Of a stretch of 64,000 bases of DNA, positions 28,390-36,326 are shown in pieces (the stretch's first letter is position 1; each line of letters starts with the position of its first letter). The notes under the pieces are model-generated. The model was not told the origin of the DNA and made no database searches. It saw only the letters and a program-made list of their open reading frames with translations. This DNA comes from an uncultured Planctomycetaceae bacterium (GTDB lineage Bacteria; Planctomycetota; Planctomycetia; Planctomycetales; Planctomycetaceae): positions 124,001-188,000 of the forward strand of contig CALSLT010000027.1 of assembly GCA_943787265.1 (NCBI GenBank). The letters run 5' to 3'. The translations under genes and the position numbers were made by a program.

Positions 28390-28668
28390 ATGACCAGAAA
28401 AAAAAGGAAACGCCGGCCTGTCTGGCTGCCGATCTGGTCCGTCAGGCACCACCCTCGAACGGATCAATTCGTCATTCAGACACCACCTGGCCGGCGGTCC
28501 CCGTCACTCACTCAGCGGCCGATACTACCCCCGCGAACCTGGATGTCAAACCCGAAGAGTCGGCTTTCTGAAGCACTTTCTTTCGGCCTGTCTGAGGTGG
28601 CCAGAATCCTCACGAATTCGTCCTGTCCGACTTTTCTGCTACGAGAATCACGACGCAATGCGTGTTAA
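28390..28668 (+). CDS. Possible small basic protein (hypothetical)
   Basis: A 92-residue frame with a strong ribosome binding site: aggag is 7 bases before the ATG. The product begins MTRKKRKRRPVWLPIWSVRH and is very basic, with Trp/Pro-rich and Ser/Pro-rich segments and no recognisable domain. It is divergent from dnaA. The composition is not clearly that of a conserved protein, so it could be a chance frame after a chance Shine-Dalgarno sequence. Confidence 0.3.
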   Translation: MTRKKRKRRPVWLPIWSVRHHPRTDQFVIQTPPGRRSPSLTQRPILPPRTWMSNPKSRLSEALSFGLSEVARILTNSSCPTFLLRESRRNAC

Positions 28669-28880
28669 GAAATTGTCGACCAAAGAGTGCGTCCAGGGGG
28701 TTGACAGAACGCTCTGATTTGCTGGGAGCGGCGTTCTAGAGATCGCCGACCGTCGGCCAGTTGATGCTCCATGTGATTGCGCCACGCCCGCAAACCAGCT
28801 ACATGGTGTTGATATGCCAGTACTGGAACTTTTCGCAAGCAAAGAGGGCAGTGCGAACATGCAAACGAGAATCGCAGCAA

Positions 28881-29276
28881 TCACGACCGCCAACTGCTGG
28901 TTGAGACGTGAAGTATCTCAAGTGTTTCGGGATGAAGGACGAAGTCGTAGCTCGTTCCACCGCCAGCAAGCGGTTCCGGAATCGCATTAGATGTCATGCA
29001 GCAGATCAGCAATACCGTCTCGGAATCACCAAGCCGACGGAGAATTTCCGTTTTAACTTCGTTTGACCACTTGAGGCGGGCGATGCTGGCCTTGGGATCC
29101 AGCATTACCGCGGGGGTGAAGTACTGATGTGATTTGGCGGCGATGAAGAGAGAATCGTCCGCGAGAGCACTGAATGCACGTTGCTGAAGCGCAATACTTG
29201 GACCACCTGTTTCCCGGTGATGCATCCCGAAGTCACGCGTGGCATCTGCCATCGAATTTGCTTCATCTTGTGGCAT
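28881..29276 (-). CDS. Hypothetical protein downstream of the MoxR-associated membrane protein
   Basis: Not recognised. A 131-residue soluble protein starting 9 bases after the stop of the upstream membrane-protein gene, so probably in the same operon. The C-terminal half looks folded (ARLKWSNEVKTEILRRLGD, then SYDFVLHPETLEILHVSTSS). The last part resembles the strand ending of small alpha+beta domains such as NTF2-like folds, but this is only a shape impression. There is no signal peptide. Between its stop and 28669 I see no further gene. Confidence 0.55.
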   Translation of the reverse strand: MPQDEANSMADATRDFGMHHRETGGPSIALQQRAFSALADDSLFIAAKSHQYFTPAVMLDPKASIARLKWSNEVKTEILRRLGDSETVLLICCMTSNAIPEPLAGGGTSYDFVLHPETLEILHVSTSSWRS

Positions 29277-29285
29277 AACGATCCG

Positions 29286-31460
29286 TTAGTAGCTGTAGCT
29301 ACCGGTCACGAAGTGCCAGCCGTCGACGACGTCGACTTCTGTGCCGAATTCAATCGAAGGGGCGTCTTTCACGATGGCGTAGTACGTGCTCGACGGAAGC
29401 GACTCGGCATGTTCGATGCTTAGTCGGATCGCCCCTATGAATCGCTCCATCTGGCCCTGTGAGACGTAAAAATCCTCGGTGTATCTACCGCGGCGGCCCG
29501 AAAAGAACGACATGGGATCCAGCGACCGCATGGCATTTTTGTTTTCCAGCTCTTCTGGTACGGCCGGAGCCGAGCGATCCATCAATCTACAGAATTTCAA
29601 CCTGTCCGAATCGCTGATCTGCTTGAGTGGTCGGCCACTCCCCGCGGCAAGGTCGCTGCCAAACCATGCCTCACCGTCCTGATCGAATACGACCAAAGAT
29701 TCAATATCCCACTCCAGACCGTTCGTGACAGGCAACTCTGACTTTGTGCCCGTTCCAACGGTCAGCCGCCCTCGCTCATTTCGCACTGTCTTTGTCAGAA
29801 ACTGCGTCCGCGTTCGAGAGCGCAGCCAGCCTGACCGCAGCCATTGAGTCTCCGTCCAGTCTGTTCGGGCGGATTCGAACAACTCGCCGTCACCCCGAAT
29901 TGGCATCACGGCGGTCAATGGAGAAAAACTCAACCCCTCCGACGGTGCCATTCCTGCGTAAAGAGCGAGCCTCGCTGTGGTCACCGCCTTGTTATTGCCC
30001 TGGTCGATCAGCGTCAGACTGCGAACGCGGGATTTGACCGAGAAGCCGTGCGACAATGCGGAATAACCAAAGAGGCAGAGGCTGGTCACAACGGCAATCG
30101 CCGGGATCGTGACGACCAGAAGATTCAACTTCTTCTTTCGAGCCAGTACGAAGTAATTCAACGGCCCAATCACAAAGGTGAACAGCGAAATAAAGATGAG
30201 AAACGCCATGACCGGCACGCTGCGAATACCGGCGATCAGAAACTGCAGGAATTCTCTGTTGTCCAATCGCCCGGCAACTCCAAGCCGGTGAGTCTGCCAA
30301 AGCTCCTGGTAAGCGATCGATTTCAGAAGCCACCCCCAATCCTGGACTGTGCCCGAAAACGGATCATCGACAAATCCAATCAGGCTGCCCTGTCCGAAGT
30401 CTCGAACCGCGAACGGCTGACTGTCCTCCGGCCATGAGAACTTCAACTGCGATCCCGAACCGGCAGTTGCCGCTGCAGATTCCGTCCCGGCTCCTATTGG
30501 CATTTCCATCGTCGCACCGACCGATGATCCACCCAGGGCGCCATGTTCATCCAGGTGCAATGCCGGAATTCTCGTTCGGACACCAGGTTCAGCAGCTTGC
30601 CAGTTTAACGCAGCAGACTGAGTATCAGCTTCCGTCAGTCTCGCGAGTTTTTTTGAACTACTCACCGGCTCGCCCACTGAGTACACCAGCAGAGTCCCGC
30701 CAGCCAGAGCCCAATCCAGGATCGCCGCTCGCTGTGCATCGGCGAGTCTCTCGAACTCATTCATTGAAATTGCAACCAGATCGACGCTTGAATACGCCAG
30801 CCACGTTTCGGGCAGACGCAACGGTTCAACGGTCTGACTGTCCTGCGTCTTCCCATATCCGTAACCGGCGCGGCGACCTCCGTGGCCGGCGGTCGTCAAC
30901 GAGGTGATGGCATCTTCCAACGACTGAAAGGCGAGTGGATTCCGCGAGATGCCCAGGAATGATGGACGAGAATTCTGTTGGTCGGCGTCAGGCAGAGCGA
31001 GCGCGTTCTGCAGCTTTTCGAGTTCGCGGCCATCGTGGGAAACGGTCAGCCTTCCGTAATTCCCATGCCCCACCAGCGGAATCAACAGCGTGAGGCTCGC
31101 AGAAGCGTTCTGGTCGATAGAAATTCGCCGCGAAACGACAGGAACCCCACCAGCGCTGCGCGACGGGCTGAAAGTCAGTTCAAGCTCGCGCGACAGCCCT
31201 CGATTCTGCAATCCGATCCGAATCGGGTAGTAGCCACCGACCGCGCCGCCAGCCCATCGATAGTCGACGTTCATCTGAATGTCAGACTCACTCGCCACGT
31301 ATTGAGCACCAGCCGCCAGTGCAGTTTTCGGCAGATTCGCGATCGTGACGACGATCATCAAACCCAGCATCACAAAGAACGGCTTCGCTCGTCGACTGCC
31401 CATGTCGTCTGAACTTTCTTCCGAAGAATCGCTGGAGCCTGACCTGGCAACTTCGATCAT
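29286..31460 (-). CDS. Large membrane protein of a MoxR operon
   Basis: Co-translated with the MoxR ATPase through an ATGA overlap at 31457-31460 (about 724 residues). It has an N-terminal signal or anchor (AKPFFVMLGLMIVVTIANLP, residues about 24-43), an extracytoplasmic beta-rich domain (QMNVDYRWAGGAVGGYYPIR), a Rossmann-like GATase-type segment (LAYSSVDLVAISMNEFERLA, AILDWALAGGTLLVYS), then two or three membrane helices (about 440-500, VPVMAFLIFISLFTFVIGPL and TIPAIAVVTSLCLFGYSALS) and a C-terminal beta domain. The architecture resembles proteins that accompany BatA/vWA and MoxR modules. The function is unknown; MoxR modules often act in maturation of other complexes. Confidence 0.75.
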   Translation of the reverse strand: MIEVARSGSSDSSEESSDDMGSRRAKPFFVMLGLMIVVTIANLPKTALAAGAQYVASESDIQMNVDYRWAGGAVGGYYPIRIGLQNRGLSRELELTFSPSRSAGGVPVVSRRISIDQNASASLTLLIPLVGHGNYGRLTVSHDGRELEKLQNALALPDADQQNSRPSFLGISRNPLAFQSLEDAITSLTTAGHGGRRAGYGYGKTQDSQTVEPLRLPETWLAYSSVDLVAISMNEFERLADAQRAAILDWALAGGTLLVYSVGEPVSSSKKLARLTEADTQSAALNWQAAEPGVRTRIPALHLDEHGALGGSSVGATMEMPIGAGTESAAATAGSGSQLKFSWPEDSQPFAVRDFGQGSLIGFVDDPFSGTVQDWGWLLKSIAYQELWQTHRLGVAGRLDNREFLQFLIAGIRSVPVMAFLIFISLFTFVIGPLNYFVLARKKKLNLLVVTIPAIAVVTSLCLFGYSALSHGFSVKSRVRSLTLIDQGNNKAVTTARLALYAGMAPSEGLSFSPLTAVMPIRGDGELFESARTDWTETQWLRSGWLRSRTRTQFLTKTVRNERGRLTVGTGTKSELPVTNGLEWDIESLVVFDQDGEAWFGSDLAAGSGRPLKQISDSDRLKFCRLMDRSAPAVPEELENKNAMRSLDPMSFFSGRRGRYTEDFYVSQGQMERFIGAIRLSIEHAESLPSSTYYAIVKDAPSIEFGTEVDVVDGWHFVTGSYSY

Positions 31461-32491
31461 GCCTGAATGTCCGCGGGAATCGATCGCCCAACTTCCGGCA
31501 CCGTATCCAACAGCGTGTCGACCATGCGAGCCGTCGTCCAACCTTCCATCCGTGCGGAATAATCCAAGATCAGACGATGCCCGAGCACATGCGGAGCGAC
31601 ACGTTTTACCTCGTCGAATCCGGCGTTCGGCTTGCCGGCCAGCAACGCCGCCGCGCGAGACGTTCCGGCAAGAGCAATAGCCGCTCGGGGCGAAGCTCCG
31701 TACCGAACAAACCGCCGCACCTCTTCTGGAGATTCGTCTCGATCCGGATGCGTCGCTGTGACCAGGCGAGCGATATAGTTCCCGACGGCTTCCGGAAGAT
31801 GCACTCGATCGACCAGCCCGAACAGCCGGCTTAAGTCGTCACCTGTCATGATTTCGTTCAGCGTTGGCACGACTCCGTGCTGGCGAGTCTTGATGATCTC
31901 TTCCAAAGTGTCGCTCGTCACGCTGTTGACGTTGATCTTAAAGGTGAACCGGTCAATCTGAGCTTCAGGCAACGGGTACGTCCCTTCAAGCTCGATCGGG
32001 TTCTGGGTTGCCAGCACAAAGAACGGCTGCGGCAACGTGTGAGTCTCGCCCATGACCGTGACGCGGCGTTCCTGCATCGCTTCCAGTAAAGCTGCCTGAG
32101 TTTTCGGAGTCGCCCGGTTGATTTCGTCAGCCAGTAGCAGGTTGGCAAACACCGGCCCCTGATGAAAAACCAGCTTCCGACTCCCTCCCTGATCTTCCAG
32201 GATCGGCGAACCAAGAATGTCGCTAGGCAAGAGGTCCGGCGTGAACTGAATCCGACGAAACTGCAAACTCAATAATGACGAGAGCGACTTCACCAGTTCC
32301 GTTTTACCAAGTCCTGGCAGCCCTTCGAGCAAAACATGTCCGCGAGCGAGAATGCAAGTGACGACCCTCTCCAGCAATTCGTCCTGCCCAAGAATCGCTT
32401 TAGCCAATCCGCCCAGCAACGACTGAACCGTCGTCTGCGCACGGCTGACTTCTTCCGGTGAAAGAAGCTGAGAACCCGCGGAATCTGACAT
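31457..32491 (-). CDS. MoxR-family AAA+ ATPase
   Basis: MoxR ATPases are chaperone-like AAA+ proteins that act with vWA or membrane proteins in assembly of metal enzymes or envelope complexes. The 344-residue product has Walker A LEGLPGLGKTELV (about 55-67), Walker B NLLLADEINRATPKTQAALL (sensor and Glu region), VLATQNPIELEGTYPLPEAQ as sensor 1, and the C-terminal lid with RRFVRYGASPRAAIAL. Length and motifs are complete. Its stop overlaps the start of the membrane protein downstream. Confidence 0.94.
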   Translation of the reverse strand: MSDSAGSQLLSPEEVSRAQTTVQSLLGGLAKAILGQDELLERVVTCILARGHVLLEGLPGLGKTELVKSLSSLLSLQFRRIQFTPDLLPSDILGSPILEDQGGSRKLVFHQGPVFANLLLADEINRATPKTQAALLEAMQERRVTVMGETHTLPQPFFVLATQNPIELEGTYPLPEAQIDRFTFKINVNSVTSDTLEEIIKTRQHGVVPTLNEIMTGDDLSRLFGLVDRVHLPEAVGNYIARLVTATHPDRDESPEEVRRFVRYGASPRAAIALAGTSRAAALLAGKPNAGFDEVKRVAPHVLGHRLILDYSARMEGWTTARMVDTLLDTVPEVGRSIPADIQA

Positions 32492-32511
32492 GCAGCACCT
32501 TTTAAACGCAG

Positions 32512-33048
32512 TTAGCTTGTGGCAGTGAGAACCTGGATCATCCCGCGACAGAAGTCGGGAAGGTCATCAGGCTTCCGACTCGACACAAAATGCCGGTCAA
32601 CAACGACTGCCGCATCCTCGAACACGGCACCGGCATTCACAAGGTCGTCCTTAATCCCCGGCGAACCGGTCACCTTCACGCTGTCATACACCCTGGCCGA
32701 AATCGGAATCCAGCCGCCGTGGCAGACTGCGGCAACCAGCTTTCCTGCGTCTGCAAATTCGCGAACCAATTCCAGCACTTTCGGATCACGGCGAAGCTTG
32801 TCCGGCATGAATCCGCCGGGGCAAAGAACACCGTCGAAGTCTTCAGACTGCATGTCAGCAATCGCGGAATCTGACACGCACGGATACCCGTTCTTTCCGG
32901 CGTACGTCTGACCGGCTTCCGGCCCCGCAACGACGACTTCAGCACCCGCTTCAATGAGACGAAGTTTCGGATACCAGAGCTCGAGGTCTTCGTAAATGTC
33001 TCCGACAAAAGCGAGCACTCGTTTGCCCTGCAAAGGCATATCGGACAT
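32512..33048 (-). CDS. DJ-1/PfpI family protein
   Basis: A 178-residue member of the DJ-1/PfpI superfamily (glyoxalase III, deglycase or protease-like enzymes). The nucleophile elbow is AAVCHGGWIPISA, with the reactive Cys followed by His. The N-terminus KRVLAFVGDIYEDLELWYPK gives the acidic residue near the cysteine, and DGVLCPGGFMPDKLRRD is the GG motif. The ATG at 33048 is preferred over a longer frame because the family fold begins at once. It lies 20 bases upstream of the MoxR gene in the same direction and may belong to that operon. Confidence 0.85.
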   Translation of the reverse strand: MSDMPLQGKRVLAFVGDIYEDLELWYPKLRLIEAGAEVVVAGPEAGQTYAGKNGYPCVSDSAIADMQSEDFDGVLCPGGFMPDKLRRDPKVLELVREFADAGKLVAAVCHGGWIPISARVYDSVKVTGSPGIKDDLVNAGAVFEDAAVVVDRHFVSSRKPDDLPDFCRGMIQVLTATS

Positions 33049-33494
33049 GAAACGGATTCCTGACAATTGTTGAACTGACGTTAGGTGAATGGCGAAAGCG
33101 CCGCACGAATCGCAACGTGATCGATCGTGCAGATTGTTCCGGTTCTGCAAGGATCGCCGGTCGGTGACGGTAGAGCAACCGTTGGCCAACGCGCCGCGTT
33201 ACTTAAGGGTGCTCAGCCAACGACAAACAACAACACGGTCGGCATGATCCACTGTGTCGCGTTGAGTCAGGCCCCTCAGTCAGCTGGACGCATTTCCGTC
33301 ACAAACGGACGACTCGCAGGTCGATGCCCCTGCTTCGCTGACCGGTCGACTTTGCTGAAAGTTTCCAACTGTCCGAACCCGATCAAGGTTCTCAGCAGAA
33401 ACTGTCTCCACCACCTTCGGCGTTACACAAGTTGAACGCTTTTCAGGTGAGTGATTGATTGCTGATCCAGAAGAATTGTTGAGCCGACCTGACT
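33049..33494. other. Intergenic region without recognised gene
   Basis: About 445 bases between the divergent DJ-1/PfpI gene and a small plus-strand gene. Frames that cross it have no coding character that I can see, and no repeat or RNA was identified. Confidence 0.5.
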
Positions 33495-33995
33495 ATGAGC
33501 GACTTAAAAACAAATCTGGTGCAATCGGCTGACGCAGCCGCTCGAGTGGGCGTGTTGTTTGTCGCCGTCGCAATGTTTGCCGGCATGTGGGAGTCGGATT
33601 CACCGCCGACTTCGAACAACGACGAACACTGGCTCGCAAGACGAGCTGGTGTTTCAAAGCCTGTCGCCACCCTCGACGACGAACAGCCAGAAATGGTCGA
33701 CCGATCGCAAGCTCGCACTGAAAGTGGATCAGTCTTCGAGCCGGCCTCGCTGCAAACAGCGAACGTACAACCATATCCAATGCCAGCGGGCATCGCTCCT
33801 GGCGAATACCAAGTCGTCGATTCGTTCGGCATGACAGACACGCTGCATATCACAGCCGAAATGGTGTCACATCACGATTCGCACAAAGCCAGCGACCAGT
33901 ACATCATCGAAAACGGCGATCGAAAGATTTTCTTCATTCGCATTAGAAATGCGACGGCCATCGCCGGCTCACACTTAGAATCAATTCTGCGATAG
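33495..33995 (+). CDS. Hypothetical exported or membrane-anchored protein
   Basis: Not recognised. The 166-residue product has a hydrophobic N-terminal segment (about residues 16-31, AARVGVLFVAVAMFAGMW) that could be an anchor or signal, a disordered middle, and a small C-terminal region (GEYQVVDSFGMTDTLHITAE, YIIENGDRKIFFIRIRN). It is followed by a strong hairpin terminator shared with the convergent HTH gene. Confidence 0.6.
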   Translation: MSDLKTNLVQSADAAARVGVLFVAVAMFAGMWESDSPPTSNNDEHWLARRAGVSKPVATLDDEQPEMVDRSQARTESGSVFEPASLQTANVQPYPMPAGIAPGEYQVVDSFGMTDTLHITAEMVSHHDSHKASDQYIIENGDRKIFFIRIRNATAIAGSHLESILR

Positions 33996-34030
33996 AGATT
34001 TAATTCAGAAACAGAATATGAGAATTAAAT

Positions 34031-34080
34031 ACGGAGAGAGCAGAGCAAGGATTCGATTCCTGCCTCTGCTCTCTCCGTTT
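34031..34080. terminator. Bidirectional terminator hairpin
   Basis: A perfect 15-bp inverted repeat, acggagagagcagag (34031-34045) and ctctgctctctccgt (34064-34078), with an 18-base loop, followed by ttt. It lies between two convergent genes and could serve both. Confidence 0.75.
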
Positions 34081-34114
34081 GCTCATATCCAAATTTTTCA
34101 TGCCCAGCGACAGC

Positions 34115-36098
34115 TCAGTTCTGAGCTTCCCACAACCTGACGATCACTCGCCAACGTTCTGATGACGAAGGCAGGCCGGCGGCTCGGAGCAGTCGCTCGA
34201 TGTGCGGCCACTTGATCGGCTCGAGGCCTTCGACGCGGTAAAGATCGCGGAGCAGTACTGAGTAATTAAACGGAAGCCGTTTCGCGAACGCTCGTAGAGT
34301 TGGCGCCACCTCAGCGATTAACAACCGCAACTCGACAGCAAGCAACGATTCGCTTTTCTGCTTGAGCTGTTCTCGGTAGCGATGAATCCAGTTGATGTGA
34401 ACTTCGCCCAGATTTTTGACACCACACGACTCAGCGATGCCGTGCAGCAACGACCAACTGGGAGTCTCTTCTTCCTGAAGATACGACCTCAATCTTGGCG
34501 GCGAGATCCCTGCAAGTTCTGCATCGCGAAGTTTCCGGCTGAGCGGCACCAGCCCCCCCTCCCGGACAGCCAGCAGACGAATCATCTCGGACACCGACCC
34601 GGGAGACTTCCAGGCGACACGTTTCGTGTCTCGCTGACTTCGTCGCTGAAAGATTTCGCCGACTTTTTTGCACATCCCGCTTCCGCAAGAGCCTTCAGGA
34701 TTCTGGTCCGTGCCGAATCGGCAAGGTGCTCAATCCCTCTTTCGATTTTCTGATACTCAAGGCTGGTGTAGCCGAGTACTCGCGCGGCATCGTTGACATC
34801 GAATCCAAAGAATTCACGCTGCATTCGAAGATCGAGCTGCATCTCCGGACGATGTCTTCAGATGAAATCGAATCCGGCGTTGCTCCCATAGTTTTCGCAG
34901 TTCGAGACACTCGTCGAAAGCCAGCCGACGAGCCGCTTCGTCACGCTCAGTTTCCAGCAAATCAGTAATGGACGACCCGTTCCTTGAAGCCGCTCCCTGA
35001 ATGCCGCGATCGGTTCCGGCGTCCCGCCCAAACGAATGACCGTTGTTCGAGTCAGGAATGTCCGTTGTCGATGTTACTTGGCGACTGCGTCGATTTACTC
35101 GCAAGTTCTTCGCCTGGAGCAAGTGGATCAGCCAGCAGCGCGATCAATCCTGCAGGAAACGCTTGTTGCGAATAGTGGCCGTCCTCTTCGATGTGCTTGA
35201 TAATTCGAGCCGGCTTCTTGCCCCCGACCAGAAAGAGATCCGACATCTCGCGGCGAGTGATGCCCTGCTGCTCGCGCAACTTCTTCAAACGCAGACCAAA
35301 CGCGTGCAGCCCCTCGCCTTTCTGCCGACGATAATCCTCTTGCCAAAGCTCTCGCAGGTTTCGTAACTCGGCATCATTTCGACACATCGTTCTGGCGACG
35401 CCAGCGATGCGGGCCCAGGGCAGCAGCTCCAGGTAACACAGTCGCCGAAGCTGCGCCGTGCCCAGCCCAAGTTCCAACAGGTCCGACTCAGCATGCCCGG
35501 CTCGAAGCCGCAACATACAGAATTCGGCCAGCGATGCCGGAAACCCTCGCTCTAGAAAACGACTTCGCTCCGAGTCTTCCCAGACTTCCTCGGCTCGTCC
35601 GAAATCGACCTTTAGTGTCTCGCACATCTTCTGCAGAATCGCATGCGGGACTGGGAAATTGCCCCGACGGTATTCCCACAGAGTGGCTGCACTGACGCCG
35701 ACTCTTCTGGCCAGCCGAGGCGACGAACCTGCTTTCAGTTCGAGACGCGCGATTACGTTTTCCATCGAATCCGCAGGACCAGCGTAGAGATCGCGCAGTT
35801 CGTCCAGCCGCTCTTCCGAGACGCCAGCCTCGTCGCTGAACTCGATAAATCGTTCAAGGGTGTTTCGAGTCGGGGTGTGAATGCCGAGTTCAAGATCCCG
35901 CAGCGCACCACGACTGATACCAGACTGTCGGGCGAGTTCAATTCGCGTCATCCCAAGGTCCGAAACGCGAACCTCAACAGCCTTCCGAGCAAGCGGCGGG
36001 GCACTCTTCGAGCGTTTCAGCGATCGCTGACGCAGATTCGCGTTTCGTAACGCGTGTCCGGTCAGCGGCTCAGATTTCTGAACACCGCCACGCGGCAT
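34115..36098 (-). pseudogene. Multi-HTH (XRE-like repeat) regulator, frameshifted
   Basis: The reading is broken into four frames that together encode about 660 residues of repeated helix-turn-helix units. Frame one (start ATG 36098 behind ggaggg, stop 35052) begins with a basic leader and DLGMTRIELARQSGISRGAL, then LARRVGVSAATLWEYRRGN and a third unit ending GITRREMSDLF. Frame two (to 34814) has ECLELRKLWEQRR. Frame three (34842-34582) has AARVLGYTSLEYQKIERG. Frame four (to 34115) has LSRKLRDAELAGISPPRLRS and a final unit. The shifts lie near 35060-35120, at about 34842, and at an A6 run at 34664-34669. A repeated spacer, LRxLWxxxxRR, recurs between units. It could be sequence error, decay or, for the last shift, programmed -1 frameshifting. 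Confidence 0.7.
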
Positions 36099-36326
36099 GG
36101 CTCCCTCCACACATCAGACTGTAAATACTCGACGCAACGATCGTATCGGCCGACTCTGATATGATCAACGCAACTGGATGTGTTGATTCGTAGGTTTACT
36201 AATTCCGGCATCGCCTCATCACCAACTGTTGCCAGGCGAGTCCGATACGTATCCTGTAATCACCTTTCGAACGAGCTTCCACCATTAACATTTTCCCCCA
36301 CAGAAGATGAGCCAACTCGATCTGTC

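Noticed and set aside
34031..34078. Sequence resembling the 3' half of a tRNA (ttcgattc loop next to a ctctcc-type acceptor strand)
   Set aside because: The whole stretch is explained by a perfect 15-bp hairpin between convergent genes. There is no anticodon arm and no room for a D arm.
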